In this document: positions 43,313-57,192 of the stretch, piece by piece
Layout of the letters: each line of letters opens with the position of its first letter
How positions within the stretch are numbered: position 1 is the stretch's first letter
Position numbers and translations under genes: made by a program
The notes under the pieces: generated by a model
Told to the model about the DNA's origin: nothing
The model's database searches: none
The model's input: the letters and a program-made list of their open reading frames with translations, nothing else
Assembly (NCBI RefSeq): GCF_006438725.1
Contig: NZ_RCZD01000001.1
Location: forward strand, 558,001 to 622,000
Source of the DNA: Ewingella americana
GTDB lineage: Bacteria > Pseudomonadota > Gammaproteobacteria > Enterobacterales > Enterobacteriaceae
Length of the DNA stretch: 64,000 nucleotides
Direction: 5' to 3'

Positions 43313-45010
43313 ATGGAACTTGAATACGAGAGTAAACGCCCGCTGTATATCCCCCATGCAGGCCCTATCCTGCTGGAATTCCCGCTGCTCAATAAAGGCA
43401 GTGCCTTTACCGAAGAAGAGCGCAGTAATTTCAACCTGCACGGACTGCTGCCAGAAGCCGTTGAAACGATAGAAGAACAAGAAGAACGCGCTTACCGCCA
43501 GTTTCAGGATTTCAAAACCGATATCGATAAGCATATCTATCTGCGCAATATTCAGGACACTAACGAAACCCTGTTTTACCGCCTGATTGACTCCCATCTC
43601 AGCGAAATGATGCCGGTGATTTACACCCCGACCGTAGGCGAAGCCTGCGAACATTTCTCGGACATTTATCGCCGCGCACGCGGGCTGTTTATCTCTTATC
43701 CGAACCGCGCCCACATCGACGACATGTTGCAAAATGCCACCAAGCAGCACGTTAAAGTGGTCGTAGTGACCGACGGCGAACGTATTCTGGGCCTTGGCGA
43801 TCAGGGCATCGGTGGGATGGGCATCCCGATCGGTAAGCTGTCGCTCTACACGGCCTGCGGCGGCATCAGCCCGGCTTACACCCTGCCGGTCGTGCTGGAT
43901 GCGGGCACCAATAACCCGCAACTGCTCAATGACCCGCTTTATATGGGCTGGCGTCACCCGCGCATTACCGGCGACGAATACTACGATTTCGTGGATCAGT
44001 TCATTGAAGCCGTCAAAGTACGCTGGCCGAACGTGCTGTTACAGTTCGAAGACTTCGCACAGAAAAATGCCATGCCGTTGCTGACCCGCTACCGCGACGA
44101 ACTGTGCTGCTTCAACGACGACATTCAGGGCACGGCGTCCGTGACGCTCGGCAGTCTGATTGCCGCCTGTAAAGCAGCGAACAGCCGCCTGCGCGACCAG
44201 ACGGTGACCTTCCTCGGCGCCGGTTCCGCCGGTTGTGGCATCGCCGAACAGATCATTGCCCAAATGAAATCCGAAGGATTGAGCGAAGAAGAGGCGCGTG
44301 CACGGGTCTTTATGGTGGACAGATTCGGCCTGCTGACCGACAAACTGCCTAACCTGCTGAATTTTCAGAGCAAACTGACGCAAAAAAGTGCCGACCTGAG
44401 CATCTGGGGGCTGAACAATGACAGCATCTCGCTGCTGGATGTGGTTCGTCATGCCAAACCGACCGTGCTGATTGGCGTATCAGGCCAGCCGGGGCTGTTC
44501 ACCGAAGAGTTGATCCGCGAGATGCATAAACACTGCGCCCGCCCGATTGTCATGCCGCTGAGCAACCCGACGTCACGCGTTGAGGCGCAACCGGCCGATA
44601 TCATCAACTGGACCGACGGTGCGGCGCTGGTCGCAACCGGCAGCCCATTCGCGCCGGTGCATTACAAAGGTCAGGTCTACCCCATTGCCCAGTGCAACAA
44701 CTCCTATATCTTCCCAGGTATTGGTCTGGCGGTCGTCGCTTCGGGTGCAACCCGCGTCACTGATGGCATGCTGATGGCCGCCAGCCGCGCGCTGGCCGAG
44801 TGTTCACCGCTGGCGACCGACGGCGTAGGTTCTCTGCTGCCAGACGTTGACGATATTCAGGGCGTATCAAAATGCATCGCGATGGAAGTGGGTAAAGCGG
44901 CACAATTGCAGGGAGTGGCCATGGTGACCTCAGAAGATGCGCTGTCTAAAGCCATCGAACATAACTTCTGGGCACCGCAGTACCGCGATTACAAACGCAC
45001 CTCCTTTTAA
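43313..45010 (+). CDS. maeA: NAD-dependent malic enzyme
   Basis: A 565-residue enzyme (formerly SfcA) that decarboxylates malate to pyruvate with NAD, linking the citric acid cycle to gluconeogenesis. It is the same length as E. coli MaeA. It has the malic-enzyme signature FNDDIQGTA, the catalytic tyrosine segment [12 protein letters not shown], and a Rossmann motif [25 protein letters not shown] and [10 protein letters not shown] follow. It lies between cdd and sanA; these two are adjacent in E. coli, so maeA occupies a different locus here. It has its own terminator. Confidence 0.96.
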   Translation: MELEYESKRPLYIPHAGPILLEFPLLNKGSAFTEEERSNFNLHGLLPEAVETIEEQEERAYRQFQDFKTDIDKHIYLRNIQDTNETLFYRLIDSHLSEMMPVIYTPTVGEACEHFSDIYRRARGLFISYPNRAHIDDMLQNATKQHVKVVVVTDGERILGLGDQGIGGMGIPIGKLSLYTACGGISPAYTLPVVLDAGTNNPQLLNDPLYMGWRHPRITGDEYYDFVDQFIEAVKVRWPNVLLQFEDFAQKNAMPLLTRYRDELCCFNDDIQGTASVTLGSLIAACKAANSRLRDQTVTFLGAGSAGCGIAEQIIAQMKSEGLSEEEARARVFMVDRFGLLTDKLPNLLNFQSKLTQKSADLSIWGLNNDSISLLDVVRHAKPTVLIGVSGQPGLFTEELIREMHKHCARPIVMPLSNPTSRVEAQPADIINWTDGAALVATGSPFAPVHYKGQVYPIAQCNNSYIFPGIGLAVVASGATRVTDGMLMAASRALAECSPLATDGVGSLLPDVDDIQGVSKCIAMEVGKAAQLQGVAMVTSEDALSKAIEHNFWAPQYRDYKRTSF

Positions 45011-45040
45011 CTGAAAGAGATTTTGCGTCATAACGTGTCC

Positions 45041-45072
45041 GGGCCAATGTTAAAGAATATTGGCCCTTTTTT
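45041..45072 (+). terminator. intrinsic terminator of maeA
   Basis: The stem GGGCCAAT / ATTGGCCC with a 10-base loop is followed by six T. Confidence 0.93.
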
Positions 45073-45199
45073 ATCTGCAAAATGCAGCGCTGATTCCAAA
45101 ATCTGGAGTAATTCACTGAAAAACGCTGGAAATTTCCGCGAAGCCCCGCGATCGCGCTTTGTGCTTATTGCATGGTTCTCACAGGTCAAGTAGCCTTGA

Positions 45200-46183
<984 letters not shown>

Positions 46184-46192
46184 TATGAAACG

Positions 46193-46218
46193 CCAAAGGG
46201 CGCCGGGGCGCCCTTTGG
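46193..46218. terminator. bidirectional terminator between sanA and mglC
   Basis: A perfect 12 bp stem (CCAAAGGGCGCC / GGCGCCCTTTGG) with a GG loop is followed by TTTATTT on the plus strand. On the minus strand it follows the mglC stop and could end the mgl transcript. Confidence 0.85.
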
Positions 46219-46251
46219 TTTATTTACCGACTCTCAGTGCTGAAATAGCGC

Positions 46252-47262
46252 TTACTTCTTCTTGGCGTATTTCAGTGAATCCAGCGCCACAGCGAAGATA
46301 ATGATCGAACCCTTGATGATGTACTGCCAGTAAGGGTTAACGCCAATGTATGTCAGGCCGTAGTTGATGACGGTGAAGATAAGTACCCCGGTCACCACCC
46401 CCGCAACAGAACCTACCCCCCCGGCGAAAGATACCCCACCGACCACACAGGCTGCGATAGCATCCAGCTCATACATAAAGCCGAGGTTGTTGGTGGCACT
46501 GCCGATACGCCCCGCTTCCAGCAGACCGCCGAAGGCATAGAACACGCCGGATAAAGCATAAATCATGATCAAGTTTAACGGTACGTTAACGCCAGAGACT
46601 TTCGCCGCTTCCGGGTTACCGCCGATGGCGAAGATGTTTTTACCGAAACGGGTTTTATTCCACAGTACCCAGACGAAGCCAATAGCCACCAGCGCGTAGA
46701 AGGTAATATAGGAAATCTTCAGGCCACCCAGGTGGATAAAGCCCTGTGCGAAATGCGAGAAGCCCGGATCAAAACCAGCTACCGGTGAGGAACCCACATA
46801 GTCGTAATACAGTGAGTTAATACCGTAAACGATGATCATGGTGCCTAAGGTCGTAATAAATGGCGTTACGTTCAGATACGCGATAATAATACCGTTGAGT
46901 AAACCGATCAGTGCGCCAATAATACAGACGGTCAGAATAACCAGCGGAATAGGCACAACGTCAAGGCTCGGGAACACCTTGTTAACGTTGTCCATCGCTT
47001 GCAGCATGGTAGCCGCAACCACCGCAGCCAGACCGACCTGACGCCCGGCTGACAAGTCAGTCCCCTGCGTCACAATCAGACCCGCTACGCCGAGTGCAAT
47101 AATGACGCGCACGGAGGATTGGGTAAGAATGTTACTTAAGTTGACCAGGCTGAGGAAACTTGGATCCTGGATAATAATAATTGCCAGTAATACCAGCAAC
47201 ACCACATAAATCCCGCCCTCTTTTAAATAAGTGAGCAAACTTTTCTTATTTAATGCTTTCAT
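46252..47262 (-). CDS. mglC: methyl-galactoside ABC transporter permease MglC
   Basis: A 336-residue inner-membrane permease for galactose and methyl-galactosides, the same length as in E. coli, with about nine or ten hydrophobic segments. Conserved stretches include GTDLSAGRQVGLAAVV, YLNVTPFITTLGTM, AIGGNPEAAKVSGVNV and AACVVGGVSFAGGVGSV. It starts 18 bases after mglA and is the last gene of mglBAC. Confidence 0.97.
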   Translation of the reverse strand: MKALNKKSLLTYLKEGGIYVVLLVLLAIIIIQDPSFLSLVNLSNILTQSSVRVIIALGVAGLIVTQGTDLSAGRQVGLAAVVAATMLQAMDNVNKVFPSLDVVPIPLVILTVCIIGALIGLLNGIIIAYLNVTPFITTLGTMIIVYGINSLYYDYVGSSPVAGFDPGFSHFAQGFIHLGGLKISYITFYALVAIGFVWVLWNKTRFGKNIFAIGGNPEAAKVSGVNVPLNLIMIYALSGVFYAFGGLLEAGRIGSATNNLGFMYELDAIAACVVGGVSFAGGVGSVAGVVTGVLIFTVINYGLTYIGVNPYWQYIIKGSIIIFAVALDSLKYAKKK

Positions 47263-47280
47263 AATAAGAACCCTTAAAAA

Positions 47281-48831
47281 TTAGAGGTGCAAGGATGCAA
47301 GGCGTAAGATTTCATTCTGCGACGTTGTTTTTGTGTCAACAATCCCCGCAACCTGTCCATTGCTCATAACCAATATTCTGTCTGTAATTCCCAGAAGTTC
47401 TGGCATTTCGGAAGAGATAATAATGATCCCTTTCTCTTTTTTCGCCAGTTCGGTGATTAACTGATAAATTTCAAACTTAGCCCCAACGTCAATACCGCGC
47501 GTAGGTTCATCCAGCATTAAGATCTCAGGCTGCGTTAATAACCAGCGGCCAATGATCACTTTTTGCTGATTGCCGCCAGAGAGCGAACCAATACTGGTAC
47601 GATGCCCTGGCGTTTTCACTCTCATCGCATCGATAACCCATTGGGTATCGCTTTTCATGCGACCGACATCCAGCAAGCCCATTTTATTTTTGTAATTACG
47701 GATATTCGAAATCAGCGAGTTAAAGCCGATATCCAGATACGCATAAATACCGGTAGAACGGCGCTCTTCGGTGACCAGGGCAAAGCCGTGGTTAATGGCT
47801 TCGTTGGCGCTGTGATTATTAATTTTCTTGCCATGCAGCTTAATGGTACCGGCCACTTTCTCGCGGATCCCAAACAGGGTTTCCACGATATCAGTACGTT
47901 TTGCACCGACCAGACCGGCAATCCCGAGAATCTCACCCTTGTGTAAATCAAAGGAGATATCACGGATGGAAGGCTGGCGCAGCGACGTCAGATTACGGAC
48001 TTCAAGAATGACCTCTCCCGGTACATTCAGGCGATCTGGAAAACGCTGGCTAAGAGAACGGCCCACCATCATGGAGATAATTTTATCCATGTCCAGGCCT
48101 TCAAGCGGCTGGGAAATGATCCACTGACCATCGCGCAGAATGGTTATTTCATCGCACAGCTGGAAAATTTCTTCCATCTTATGAGAGATATACACAATGC
48201 CGCAGCCACGGTCTTTCAGCTTGCGGATAATAGTAAACAGATGGTTGACCTCTTTTTCGGTCAGAGAAGAGGTCGGCTCATCCATAATCACGATTTTCGC
48301 GTTATAGGAGAAAGCTTTGGCAATCTCGATCATCTGCATCTGTGAAACCGACAACTTACCCACTTTTTCGCGCGGATCGATCTCAATATCCAGCTCGTCG
48401 AAAATGGCTTTGGTGTCTTGGTACATCTTGTCATGATCGACAAAGAAGCCCTTGGTCGGATAACGCCCGAGCCACATGTTGTCCATCACGGTACGCTGTA
48501 ACACCAGGTTTAACTCCTGGTGAACCATCGACACGCCCTGTTCAAGCGCTTCTTTCGAACTTTTAAAATTGACTTCCTGCCCCTGAAAAAGAATGGTGCC
48601 GGAATCTTTGCTGTAGATACCAAACAGGCATTTTAATAATGTGGATTTTCCCGCGCCATTCTCGCCCATCAGGGCATGAATAGAGTACGGGCGTACTTTT
48701 AAATTCACATTATCTAATGCCTTAACGCCAGGAAATGATTTATTGATGCCACTCATTTCCAGCAAAAACTCACGCTGTTGCTCGCTGTTTTTATCAGACA
48801 ATATTATGTCAGGGCTGTTCATATCGGCCAT
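47281..48831 (-). CDS. mglA: galactose/methyl galactoside import ATP-binding protein MglA
   Basis: A 516-residue tandem ATPase of the sugar importer. The N-terminal module has Walker [10 protein letters not shown], signature LSVSQMQM and Walker [11 protein letters not shown]. The C-terminal module has a degenerate Walker A (GLVGAKRTD), signature LSGGNQQK and [11 protein letters not shown]. This one-good, one-degenerate pattern is normal for monosaccharide importers. It is separated from mglB by 246 bases containing a strong hairpin. A start at 48822 (MNSPDIIL) is an alternative. Confidence 0.97.
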   Translation of the reverse strand: MADMNSPDIILSDKNSEQQREFLLEMSGINKSFPGVKALDNVNLKVRPYSIHALMGENGAGKSTLLKCLFGIYSKDSGTILFQGQEVNFKSSKEALEQGVSMVHQELNLVLQRTVMDNMWLGRYPTKGFFVDHDKMYQDTKAIFDELDIEIDPREKVGKLSVSQMQMIEIAKAFSYNAKIVIMDEPTSSLTEKEVNHLFTIIRKLKDRGCGIVYISHKMEEIFQLCDEITILRDGQWIISQPLEGLDMDKIISMMVGRSLSQRFPDRLNVPGEVILEVRNLTSLRQPSIRDISFDLHKGEILGIAGLVGAKRTDIVETLFGIREKVAGTIKLHGKKINNHSANEAINHGFALVTEERRSTGIYAYLDIGFNSLISNIRNYKNKMGLLDVGRMKSDTQWVIDAMRVKTPGHRTSIGSLSGGNQQKVIIGRWLLTQPEILMLDEPTRGIDVGAKFEIYQLITELAKKEKGIIIISSEMPELLGITDRILVMSNGQVAGIVDTKTTSQNEILRLASLHL

Positions 48832-48887
48832 AGTTGTACCAGGCTAAAAATAAAAAGAAACTGAGTTATTAATTCCTGACATCGTTA

Positions 48888-48918
48888 AAACGACCGGTCA
48901 GCGAACTGACCGGCGTTT
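48888..48918 (-). terminator. mglB-mglA intergenic attenuator hairpin
   Basis: On the minus strand CCGGTCAG / CTGACCGG with outer AAACG / CGTTT pairs (one bulged base) closes a 4-base loop (TTCG in transcript sense) and is followed by TTTTAACG. It lies between mglB and mglA. It is placed to stop or process most transcripts after the highly expressed binding protein; E. coli has REP sequences at this spot. Confidence 0.6.
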
Positions 48919-49077
48919 CCGACATAACGTCCTGTTAGCAGGTATTAACGTCGTTCAACCTATAAGCGAAAAACATCTTTCACTTTTATTACTTATTAAT
49001 GCCACTGCTTAGCTATATATTTAGCTATTTCTTATCAGCCCAACTTTGTGCCTTTCGCCATAAAAAATGACGGGTCT

Positions 49078-50076
49078 TTACTTAACAAAGTTAGAAAGAT
49101 TGTCTTGATCTACTGCCACGTAAGGAATACGGACGACTTTGTCTTCAATTTTCCAGTTGGTGCCTTCAGCTGCTGGTTTACCTGCTGCCAGGTTTTTCGC
49201 CAGATCAAACGTCGCTTTAGCCTGATTGGTCGCATCGTTTAGCACGGTACCGGCCATTGCACCGGATTTCACCAGCGCCAGCGCTTCTGCCAATGCATCC
49301 ACACCGAAGACTGGAATGCTCGACTTGTTGTGAGATTTCAGTGCTTCTACAGCGCCCATTGCCATCGCATCGTTGTTGGCGATAACCACTTCGATTTTGT
49401 TAGCGTTTGGACCCGACAACCAGGCATCCATCTTGTCTTTCGCCTGTGCGGTATCCCACATGGCGGTATCAAGTTGTAACTGCTGGGTTTTCAGACCTTC
49501 TTTACCATTCAACGTACTGATGACGTACTTGGTACGCGCTTCGGCATCCGGGTGGCCCGGCTCGCCTTTAATCAGCACGTATTGGATCACGCCGTCTTTG
49601 TTCAGGTCCCAGGCTGGGTTCGCTTTCCAGTGTTTTGCAATCAGTTCGCCCTGGATAACGCCAGACTCTTTAGAGTCAGTACCTACGTAATAAGCCTTGT
49701 CGTAGCTGTCCAAATCTTTACGGGAAGGTTCTTTGTTATAGAAAACAACAGGAATGCCAGCACCGCGGGCTTTCTCAATAATGACCGGGGCCGCAGCCGG
49801 GTCAACCAGGTTGATTGCCAGCGCCTTAACACCCTTCGCCAGCATGACGTCGACCTGGTCATTCTGGGTGGACTGGCTGTTTTGCGAGTCATTCATCAGC
49901 AGTTGCACATCTGGAGAAGCTTTTGCATCTTTATCGATGGCTTTGCGAACTTCTGACATGAAGTTGTCATCATATTTGTAAACGGTGACGCCGATTTTTG
50001 TATCGGCAGCATGCGCGGCAAAACCAAACATCATGCTTGCAGCCAGAGTCGCCAGGGTGAAGACCTTCTTATTCAT
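49078..50076 (-). CDS. mglB: D-galactose/D-glucose periplasmic binding protein MglB
   Basis: A 332-residue periplasmic receptor for transport and for galactose chemotaxis through Trg. The signal peptide of 23 residues ends AAHA before [16 protein letters not shown]. The calcium-binding loop is visible as DLNKDGVIQ, and sugar-contact residues lie in NDAMAMGA and FGVDAL. It is first in mglBAC, with a leader of about 170 bases. The promoter carries Gal operator and CRP sites, and the regulator gene galS is directly upstream. Confidence 0.98.
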   Translation of the reverse strand: MNKKVFTLATLAASMMFGFAAHAADTKIGVTVYKYDDNFMSEVRKAIDKDAKASPDVQLLMNDSQNSQSTQNDQVDVMLAKGVKALAINLVDPAAAPVIIEKARGAGIPVVFYNKEPSRKDLDSYDKAYYVGTDSKESGVIQGELIAKHWKANPAWDLNKDGVIQYVLIKGEPGHPDAEARTKYVISTLNGKEGLKTQQLQLDTAMWDTAQAKDKMDAWLSGPNANKIEVVIANNDAMAMGAVEALKSHNKSSIPVFGVDALAEALALVKSGAMAGTVLNDATNQAKATFDLAKNLAAGKPAAEGTNWKIEDKVVRIPYVAVDQDNLSNFVK

Positions 50077-50248
50077 TTGTATCTCCGGTTATGTAGGGTG
50101 TTACAGAATTTGGCACCGGCAATCCCTGCGGGAGCAGTGCGTCCGCGCCTCGACAATCGTGCGGTGCCTGCCTTCCTTGACGTCTGACTTCCTGACTCGC
50201 TGTGAAACCTGTCCGTACGTTCGGACTAAAACTAATTCATATAGAAAA

Positions 50249-50316
50249 CGCATGAATCATAATGGCGCCGATGTTAATAAACTGTGAAAGTTCTCACAGA
50301 TTGAAAACGGTTACAC
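50249..50316 (-). promoter_or_regulatory. mglB promoter: Gal operator, CRP box, -10
   Basis: Read on the minus strand: a GalR/GalS operator GTGTAACCGTTTTCAA (50316-50301) with one deviation from consensus, then a perfect CRP box TGTGA-N6-TCACA (50298-50283), then -10 TATGAT (50261-50256). CRP is centred about 41.5 bases before the expected start near 50249, a class II arrangement. Confidence 0.85.
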
Positions 50317-50328
50317 ACCGTTATTTAA

Positions 50329-51375
50329 TCAATAAGTGACGGGTGCCACATTTTGCCAGGGTGCAACCGAATGGCGCCTGACCAGCGTGGGCATAAAACA
50401 GTGCGAAACCCCTGCTACCAGCTGGTTTGCGGCCCCCTGAAGAGCCAGTTCAGTGGCTAATGTCGCCATAGAAACAATTGGATAGCGAACCGTCGTTAAT
50501 TTCGGGCTGGTGTAGCGCGCAATCGGGATATCATCGAAGCCAACCAGTGAAAAATCCTGCGGAACATTGATACCGTTTTCTTTCAGCACCGCCAGCGCAC
50601 CCGCTGCCATCGCATCGTTGTAAGCAAAAACGGCGCTCAGATGCAGGTTGCGGCCTAATAATTCAACCATCGCCGCTTCTCCGCCCTGCAAATCCGGTGA
50701 CCCCTGCGCCCGCCAGCTGTCTGGAGGTGACTGACGTGCCTGCGTCATTGTCCCTGACGTGTCCGCCGTCATCGCTGCCAGATATCCCTGATGGCGCTGC
50801 AATTCGTCTTCAATTCCATGGTTCGAACCGATGTAACCGATACGCTTATGCCCCTGCGACAGTAACAAACGCGTGGCCATTTCCGCGCCGACGACATTGT
50901 TGAGACAGACGCAGCGATGCTCATAACCGGCGATCACGCGGTTGACCAGCACCATACCCGGCACTTGATCGAGAAAGCGCGCAAGCTCAGCATCTCCTAA
51001 CGCTTTTGCATGCACTATCAGCGCGTTACAGCGCTGTCTGATCAGGACTTCTATCGCATTGCGCTCTTTTTCTGCCTCATGATAGCTGTTACCAATCAGC
51101 ACATACTTCTGATGGCGCTGCGCGACCATATCTACCGCTTTAACCAGTGCACCAAAAAAAGGGTCGGAAACGTCCATGACGACGACACCAATGGTGTCGC
51201 TGCTTTGCGTTGCCAGCGCCTGTGCGTTGGCATTGGGCCGGTAACCCAGCACGGCTACCGCCTGCAACACCTGTTCGCGGGCCTCTTTGCTGGCAATGGC
51301 GGGATTGTTCAGCACACGCGATACCGTCGCGACCGACACACCGGCCAGTTTGGCTACATCACGAATGGTGACCAT
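50329..51375 (-). CDS. galS: HTH-type transcriptional regulator GalS (mgl repressor)
   Basis: A 348-residue LacI/GalR-family isorepressor responding to galactose. The N-terminal helix-turn-helix ([22 protein letters not shown]) is followed by the hinge and a periplasmic-binding-like effector domain ([27 protein letters not shown]-type [20 protein letters not shown]). GalS rather than GalR is supported by its place directly upstream of mglB and next to yeiB-folE. The effector domain contains a Thr/Ser/Gln-rich stretch near [19 protein letters not shown] that differs from E. coli. Its own promoter carries a Gal operator, implying autoregulation. Confidence 0.95.
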   Translation of the reverse strand: MVTIRDVAKLAGVSVATVSRVLNNPAIASKEAREQVLQAVAVLGYRPNANAQALATQSSDTIGVVVMDVSDPFFGALVKAVDMVAQRHQKYVLIGNSYHEAEKERNAIEVLIRQRCNALIVHAKALGDAELARFLDQVPGMVLVNRVIAGYEHRCVCLNNVVGAEMATRLLLSQGHKRIGYIGSNHGIEDELQRHQGYLAAMTADTSGTMTQARQSPPDSWRAQGSPDLQGGEAAMVELLGRNLHLSAVFAYNDAMAAGALAVLKENGINVPQDFSLVGFDDIPIARYTSPKLTTVRYPIVSMATLATELALQGAANQLVAGVSHCFMPTLVRRHSVAPWQNVAPVTY

Positions 51376-51556
51376 AGGCCGCTCCGTGTTCTGACGGTGC
51401 AGGCGTTACGCGAGCCGCATCGGCCCGAAAGGAATAGGGAGGAAAACTGAGGGATAACGCCCAGGTGGTGATAAAGGACCTCAAGTAAGGCCGCAGTACA
51501 GTGATCATGGTGTTTCCTGTTTTAGTGTAACGATCGGCTAACTCTGCACGACCGCT

Positions 51557-51618
51557 ATCCTAAACGCTTTGCGAAAACACCTGCGTGAATCTCGTCACAG
51601 GAAAGAAAACGTTTACAT
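51557..51618 (-). promoter_or_regulatory. galS promoter: Gal operator, CRP box, -10
   Basis: Read on the minus strand: ATGTAAACGTTTTCTT (51618-51603), a Gal operator with three deviations, then CGTGA-N6-TCACA (51599-51584), a one-mismatch CRP box, then TAGGAT (51562-51557) as -10. The spacings match the mglB promoter within one base. The leader is about 175 bases. Confidence 0.65.
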
Positions 51619-51662
51619 ACAATTTTGCAACGTCTCTCTCAAATTCATTATTTTGATGAATA

Positions 51663-52820
51663 TTAGCCCTGCGTTTTTAACTCCACGCCGGACGCCCTGA
51701 CCGTCAATTTTCGCCACACCCACTCCACCGGTCCCTGCTGGAAATATCGCAGCCAGGCCAGTGTCACCAGCAGGTTAATGGCCCAGACCAGGGGAACCAG
51801 CGCCAGTAATTGCAGCCGGTCGAACTGTTGGTAGAAACCGAAAATATTGAAGAAAGTGGTGCAGATCAACGTCTGTAACAGGTAGTTGGTCAGCGCCATG
51901 CGTCCGACCTGGGAAATCCAGTGCACCAGGCGCAGCCGAGAAAGCGCAGGCCAGAAGCCATAACAGAGCGCGAGATAGCCTACAGCCTGCATCAGACCGC
52001 CTATTTCACGGGGTGCCTGCAACAAAAAACCGCTCCAGCGGTAGTCCCAACCGAGATGCCATTGCAGGTAAATCGCCGGAATTTGAATCAGCAATGAAAA
52101 CGGTAACAGTAGTGCGGCCAGATGCCGGTAGTGACGCAGGCTATAGCCGCCGCGTAACCAGGTGCTGCGCATCAGCCCGGCCCCGAGCAACATCGCCCCG
52201 GCCAGTTCCCAGCCATACTGCACGCCAATCGCAATCAGACTTGATGAGAGCAAATCCAGGCGGTTACGGATAGCTTCCAGTCCGCCTTTCAGCTTCCAGA
52301 ACTGTTCATATTGGATCTCCGCCGGACCGGGCAGCCAGAAACTCCCCGGCTTGGGTGTAGAGATAAATCCCAGCATCAACAGCACCGCCACACCGATCAG
52401 ATAAAGCACGATGCCGGTGTGGATCAGCGACTGACTGCTGCGCCCTTCCCTCACCATCCGCCAGCACACCAGCCCGATCAAACCATAGGAGAGCAGAATA
52501 TCGCCATCCCAGAAAAAGGTGGCGTGGAGCAGACCGCACATCACCAGCAACGACAGACGCGACTGGATCCAGTGTTTACCCCGGGGCAACAGCAGATAAA
52601 TACCGCCACCAAACAAGATGGCAAACATCATCAGGAATTTGCTCTGCGCCAGTGCGTCGAGAATAGCCCAGGTCCAGGCGTCGCGGGGTGACGGTTGACC
52701 AGCAAATGCCGGGTTCAGATAGGCCGCTTTCGGCAAAGCAAACGCACTGATATTAAGCAGTAAAATACCGAAAATGGCGATGCCACGGGCAAAGTCCAGC
52801 GTGGCAATACGTGGGCGCAT
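51663..52820 (-). CDS. yeiB: DUF418 family inner-membrane protein YeiB
   Basis: A 385-residue polytopic membrane protein with roughly ten hydrophobic segments. The N-terminus (RIATLDFARGIAIFGILLLNI) is typical of acyltransferase-3-like/DUF418 proteins, and DUF418 fills the C-terminal half (QVGRMALTNYLLQTLICT, GPVEWVWR). The function is unknown; an acyl-transfer role is only suggested by distant family ties. It lies between folE and galS as in E. coli, 125 bases downstream of folE on the same strand. Confidence 0.92.
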   Translation of the reverse strand: MRPRIATLDFARGIAIFGILLLNISAFALPKAAYLNPAFAGQPSPRDAWTWAILDALAQSKFLMMFAILFGGGIYLLLPRGKHWIQSRLSLLVMCGLLHATFFWDGDILLSYGLIGLVCWRMVREGRSSQSLIHTGIVLYLIGVAVLLMLGFISTPKPGSFWLPGPAEIQYEQFWKLKGGLEAIRNRLDLLSSSLIAIGVQYGWELAGAMLLGAGLMRSTWLRGGYSLRHYRHLAALLLPFSLLIQIPAIYLQWHLGWDYRWSGFLLQAPREIGGLMQAVGYLALCYGFWPALSRLRLVHWISQVGRMALTNYLLQTLICTTFFNIFGFYQQFDRLQLLALVPLVWAINLLVTLAWLRYFQQGPVEWVWRKLTVRASGVELKTQG

Positions 52821-52945
52821 TCCTGATGTTCCTTTCTGGAATTGAGGGGGATTTCTAAGAATAAATCAAAAAGGGGAAGACGACATCCGAAGTCACTGGC
52901 GTGGCAACAGCAACGCAACAGCGAAAGCTGCTGCGTTTTCTGTTA

Positions 52946-53608
52946 CTAAGAGTGGCGCACTGTGCGGAGAAATTCCTGACGCGTATTCTGGCTGGATTTA
53001 AACAACCCGCCGAGCGACGTGGTGGTGGTGGCGCTGGTGGCGTCACGGATACCCCGGGCTTTAACGCAATAGTGAACGGCGTCAATCGACACGGCCACAT
53101 TGGTGGTACCCAGCAGGGTTTGCAACGCCAGCAAAATTTGCTGGGTCAGACGCTCCTGCACTTGCGGACGTTGCGAGAAGAACTGCACGATGCGGTTAAT
53201 CTTCGACAAGCCAATCACTTTATCTTTCGGAATATAGGCCACGGTGGCTTTGCCATCGATGGTCACAAAGTGATGTTCGCAGGTGCTGGTCAGCGTAATG
53301 TCACGCACTGTCACCATTTCATCCACCTTCATCTTATTCTCGATGACGGTGATTTTTGGGAAGTTGGCGTAATCCAGACCGGAGAAGATCTCATCCACAT
53401 ACATCTTGGCGATGCGGCGTGGCGTTTCCGTCAGACTGTCATCAGTGAGATCAAGATTGAGCAACTGCATGATGCCCGTCATATGCTCCTGAATCCGCTG
53501 TTTACGCGTTTCATTATCGATAGGCAAGGGTTCACGCAGTGGGGTTTCCAGACCACGGGCCATTAATGCCTCATGGACCAGAATGGCTTCTTTACTCAAT
53601 GTCGACAT
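52946..53608 (-). CDS. folE: GTP cyclohydrolase I
   Basis: A 220-residue homodecameric zinc enzyme catalysing the first step of tetrahydrofolate synthesis (GTP to dihydroneopterin triphosphate). Zinc and catalytic residues appear in [22 protein letters not shown], followed by [25 protein letters not shown] and the third zinc ligand in [10 protein letters not shown]. The start [15 protein letters not shown] at 53608 has GGAGAG upstream. It precedes yeiB in the same direction. Confidence 0.97.
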   Translation of the reverse strand: MSTLSKEAILVHEALMARGLETPLREPLPIDNETRKQRIQEHMTGIMQLLNLDLTDDSLTETPRRIAKMYVDEIFSGLDYANFPKITVIENKMKVDEMVTVRDITLTSTCEHHFVTIDGKATVAYIPKDKVIGLSKINRIVQFFSQRPQVQERLTQQILLALQTLLGTTNVAVSIDAVHYCVKARGIRDATSATTTTSLGGLFKSSQNTRQEFLRTVRHS

Positions 53609-53744
53609 ATTTTCTCTCCAGCAGCTCCCGCAAATGTAGTCAATTTGATGCAGATCACACCAAATTGAGGTGGCTTACTGTAGTGGAGAGCGGATCCATA
53701 ATCCAGTGATTGTGTTTCATGATGAATGAAATAGCTGCAAGTTA

Positions 53745-54884
53745 TCATTGCAGGTTTGCCACCGGGCGGCGCACGACCAGCGCCCCGGCAATAATAAACC
53801 CCACCAGCGCGACATACAGCGCCGGTTCCAGACGATGAGTCAGCGACGTCGAGACCGCGGATAATATTGGCCCGCACAGCTGACCAATGGCATAGCCGGT
53901 GGTCAGCAAACCCGCCAGGTAGCGGCTGTGATTAGGCGCCAGCTCGCGGCCATATTGCAGGGCCAGTTGAACGACGCTGAGGAAACCACCGCCGACCAAC
54001 AGCGCGCCAAGCACCAGCCCGGTTACGCCCGGCACCACTTCAGCACACAGGATCCCCAGCCCCTGCGCCCATAACGTCAGCGCCAGACGCGTATGGCTGG
54101 TCAGACGGTGGCGGGTCAGGATACCGATAACAATCCCAATCACCGCCGCACCGCCAAATACCGGCCAGACAAATTGCGCGAACAGGCTGTCAGGAAAACG
54201 AGCATTCGCCATCTGCGACAAAAATGTCGCAGGCAGAATATAACCAAAGCCGGCCAGGCTATAACTGAGCACCAGACGTTTGAGCGCTGGCGTCATTTTC
54301 AGCGGCTCCGCCACCACGTGAGCGCGGTGTAACTCTCCTTTGCGCGGCAGATTCACACTGATTAAGGCAATAAAGATCAGCGCCAGCACGCCATATACGG
54401 CCCACGCCTGCGCGGAACTGAGCTGCAGGCTATGAATGCCCACCGCCAGCATTCCGCTGAGAAAAATCCCCGCACCCGGCCCGGCAAATACCGCCGCACT
54501 CATGGCCGGACGGCCATAGTGCATCAGCCGCTCATTACACCATGCGGCCACCATCACCATCGCCCAGCCGCTGGTCCAGCCAATCATAAAGCGGATCACG
54601 CTGTGTAGCACTTCACCGGTCACCGCTGCTGAAAGCAGCGTCAGTACCACTGCGCCCCATACGCCCAGCCACAGGCGGCGCTCCAGATGCCGGGTAGCTC
54701 GCATGGCGTCAAAAGCCCCGCACAGATACCCAAGATAATTCACTGCCGCCACCAGCCCGGCTCCGGTCAGGGTGAACTGATGTTCAGCTATCATTAAAGG
54801 CACCTGCGGCGTGAAGGCAAACCGCCCGATGCCCATCGCCACCACAAAAGCCAGAAAACCACTTAATGCAATACGAAATGCCAT
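53745..54884 (-). CDS. MFS transporter, YbfB/YjiJ family
   Basis: A 379-residue major-facilitator protein with about twelve hydrophobic segments. The family motif near the start (VVAMGIGRFAFTPQVPLM) and NYLGYLCGAF are characteristic of the YbfB/YjiJ group, whose substrates are unknown. The start at 54884 (MAFRIALSGFLAF) has GGAG six bases upstream; a reading from 54947 adds 21 unsupported residues. It is divergent from a LysR-type regulator, the classic arrangement for a regulator and its target, so this transporter may be controlled by that regulator. No gene symbol can be assigned safely. Confidence 0.88.
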   Translation of the reverse strand: MAFRIALSGFLAFVVAMGIGRFAFTPQVPLMIAEHQFTLTGAGLVAAVNYLGYLCGAFDAMRATRHLERRLWLGVWGAVVLTLLSAAVTGEVLHSVIRFMIGWTSGWAMVMVAAWCNERLMHYGRPAMSAAVFAGPGAGIFLSGMLAVGIHSLQLSSAQAWAVYGVLALIFIALISVNLPRKGELHRAHVVAEPLKMTPALKRLVLSYSLAGFGYILPATFLSQMANARFPDSLFAQFVWPVFGGAAVIGIVIGILTRHRLTSHTRLALTLWAQGLGILCAEVVPGVTGLVLGALLVGGGFLSVVQLALQYGRELAPNHSRYLAGLLTTGYAIGQLCGPILSAVSTSLTHRLEPALYVALVGFIIAGALVVRRPVANLQ

Positions 54885-55111
54885 AACCGCTCCGCCATGA
54901 AGAAACTGAAACGCAACATATAAGAAACAATGAATAAACATACTCAATGCAACTGTACGAAAACAGTGAATTTCTCTCTTTCCCCAGCAACAGGGTTAAA
55001 AGAATGTTGTGGTCATGATGCAGCAAAGATACAATCACGAAAACTGAATAATAATCACCAAGTTCTTTCCTTTTAGAGAACAGCACACTTTCTAGCCCCG
55101 GAGAACAGATA

Positions 55112-57180
<2,069 letters not shown>

Positions 57181-57192
57181 GGAATTCTGGCG

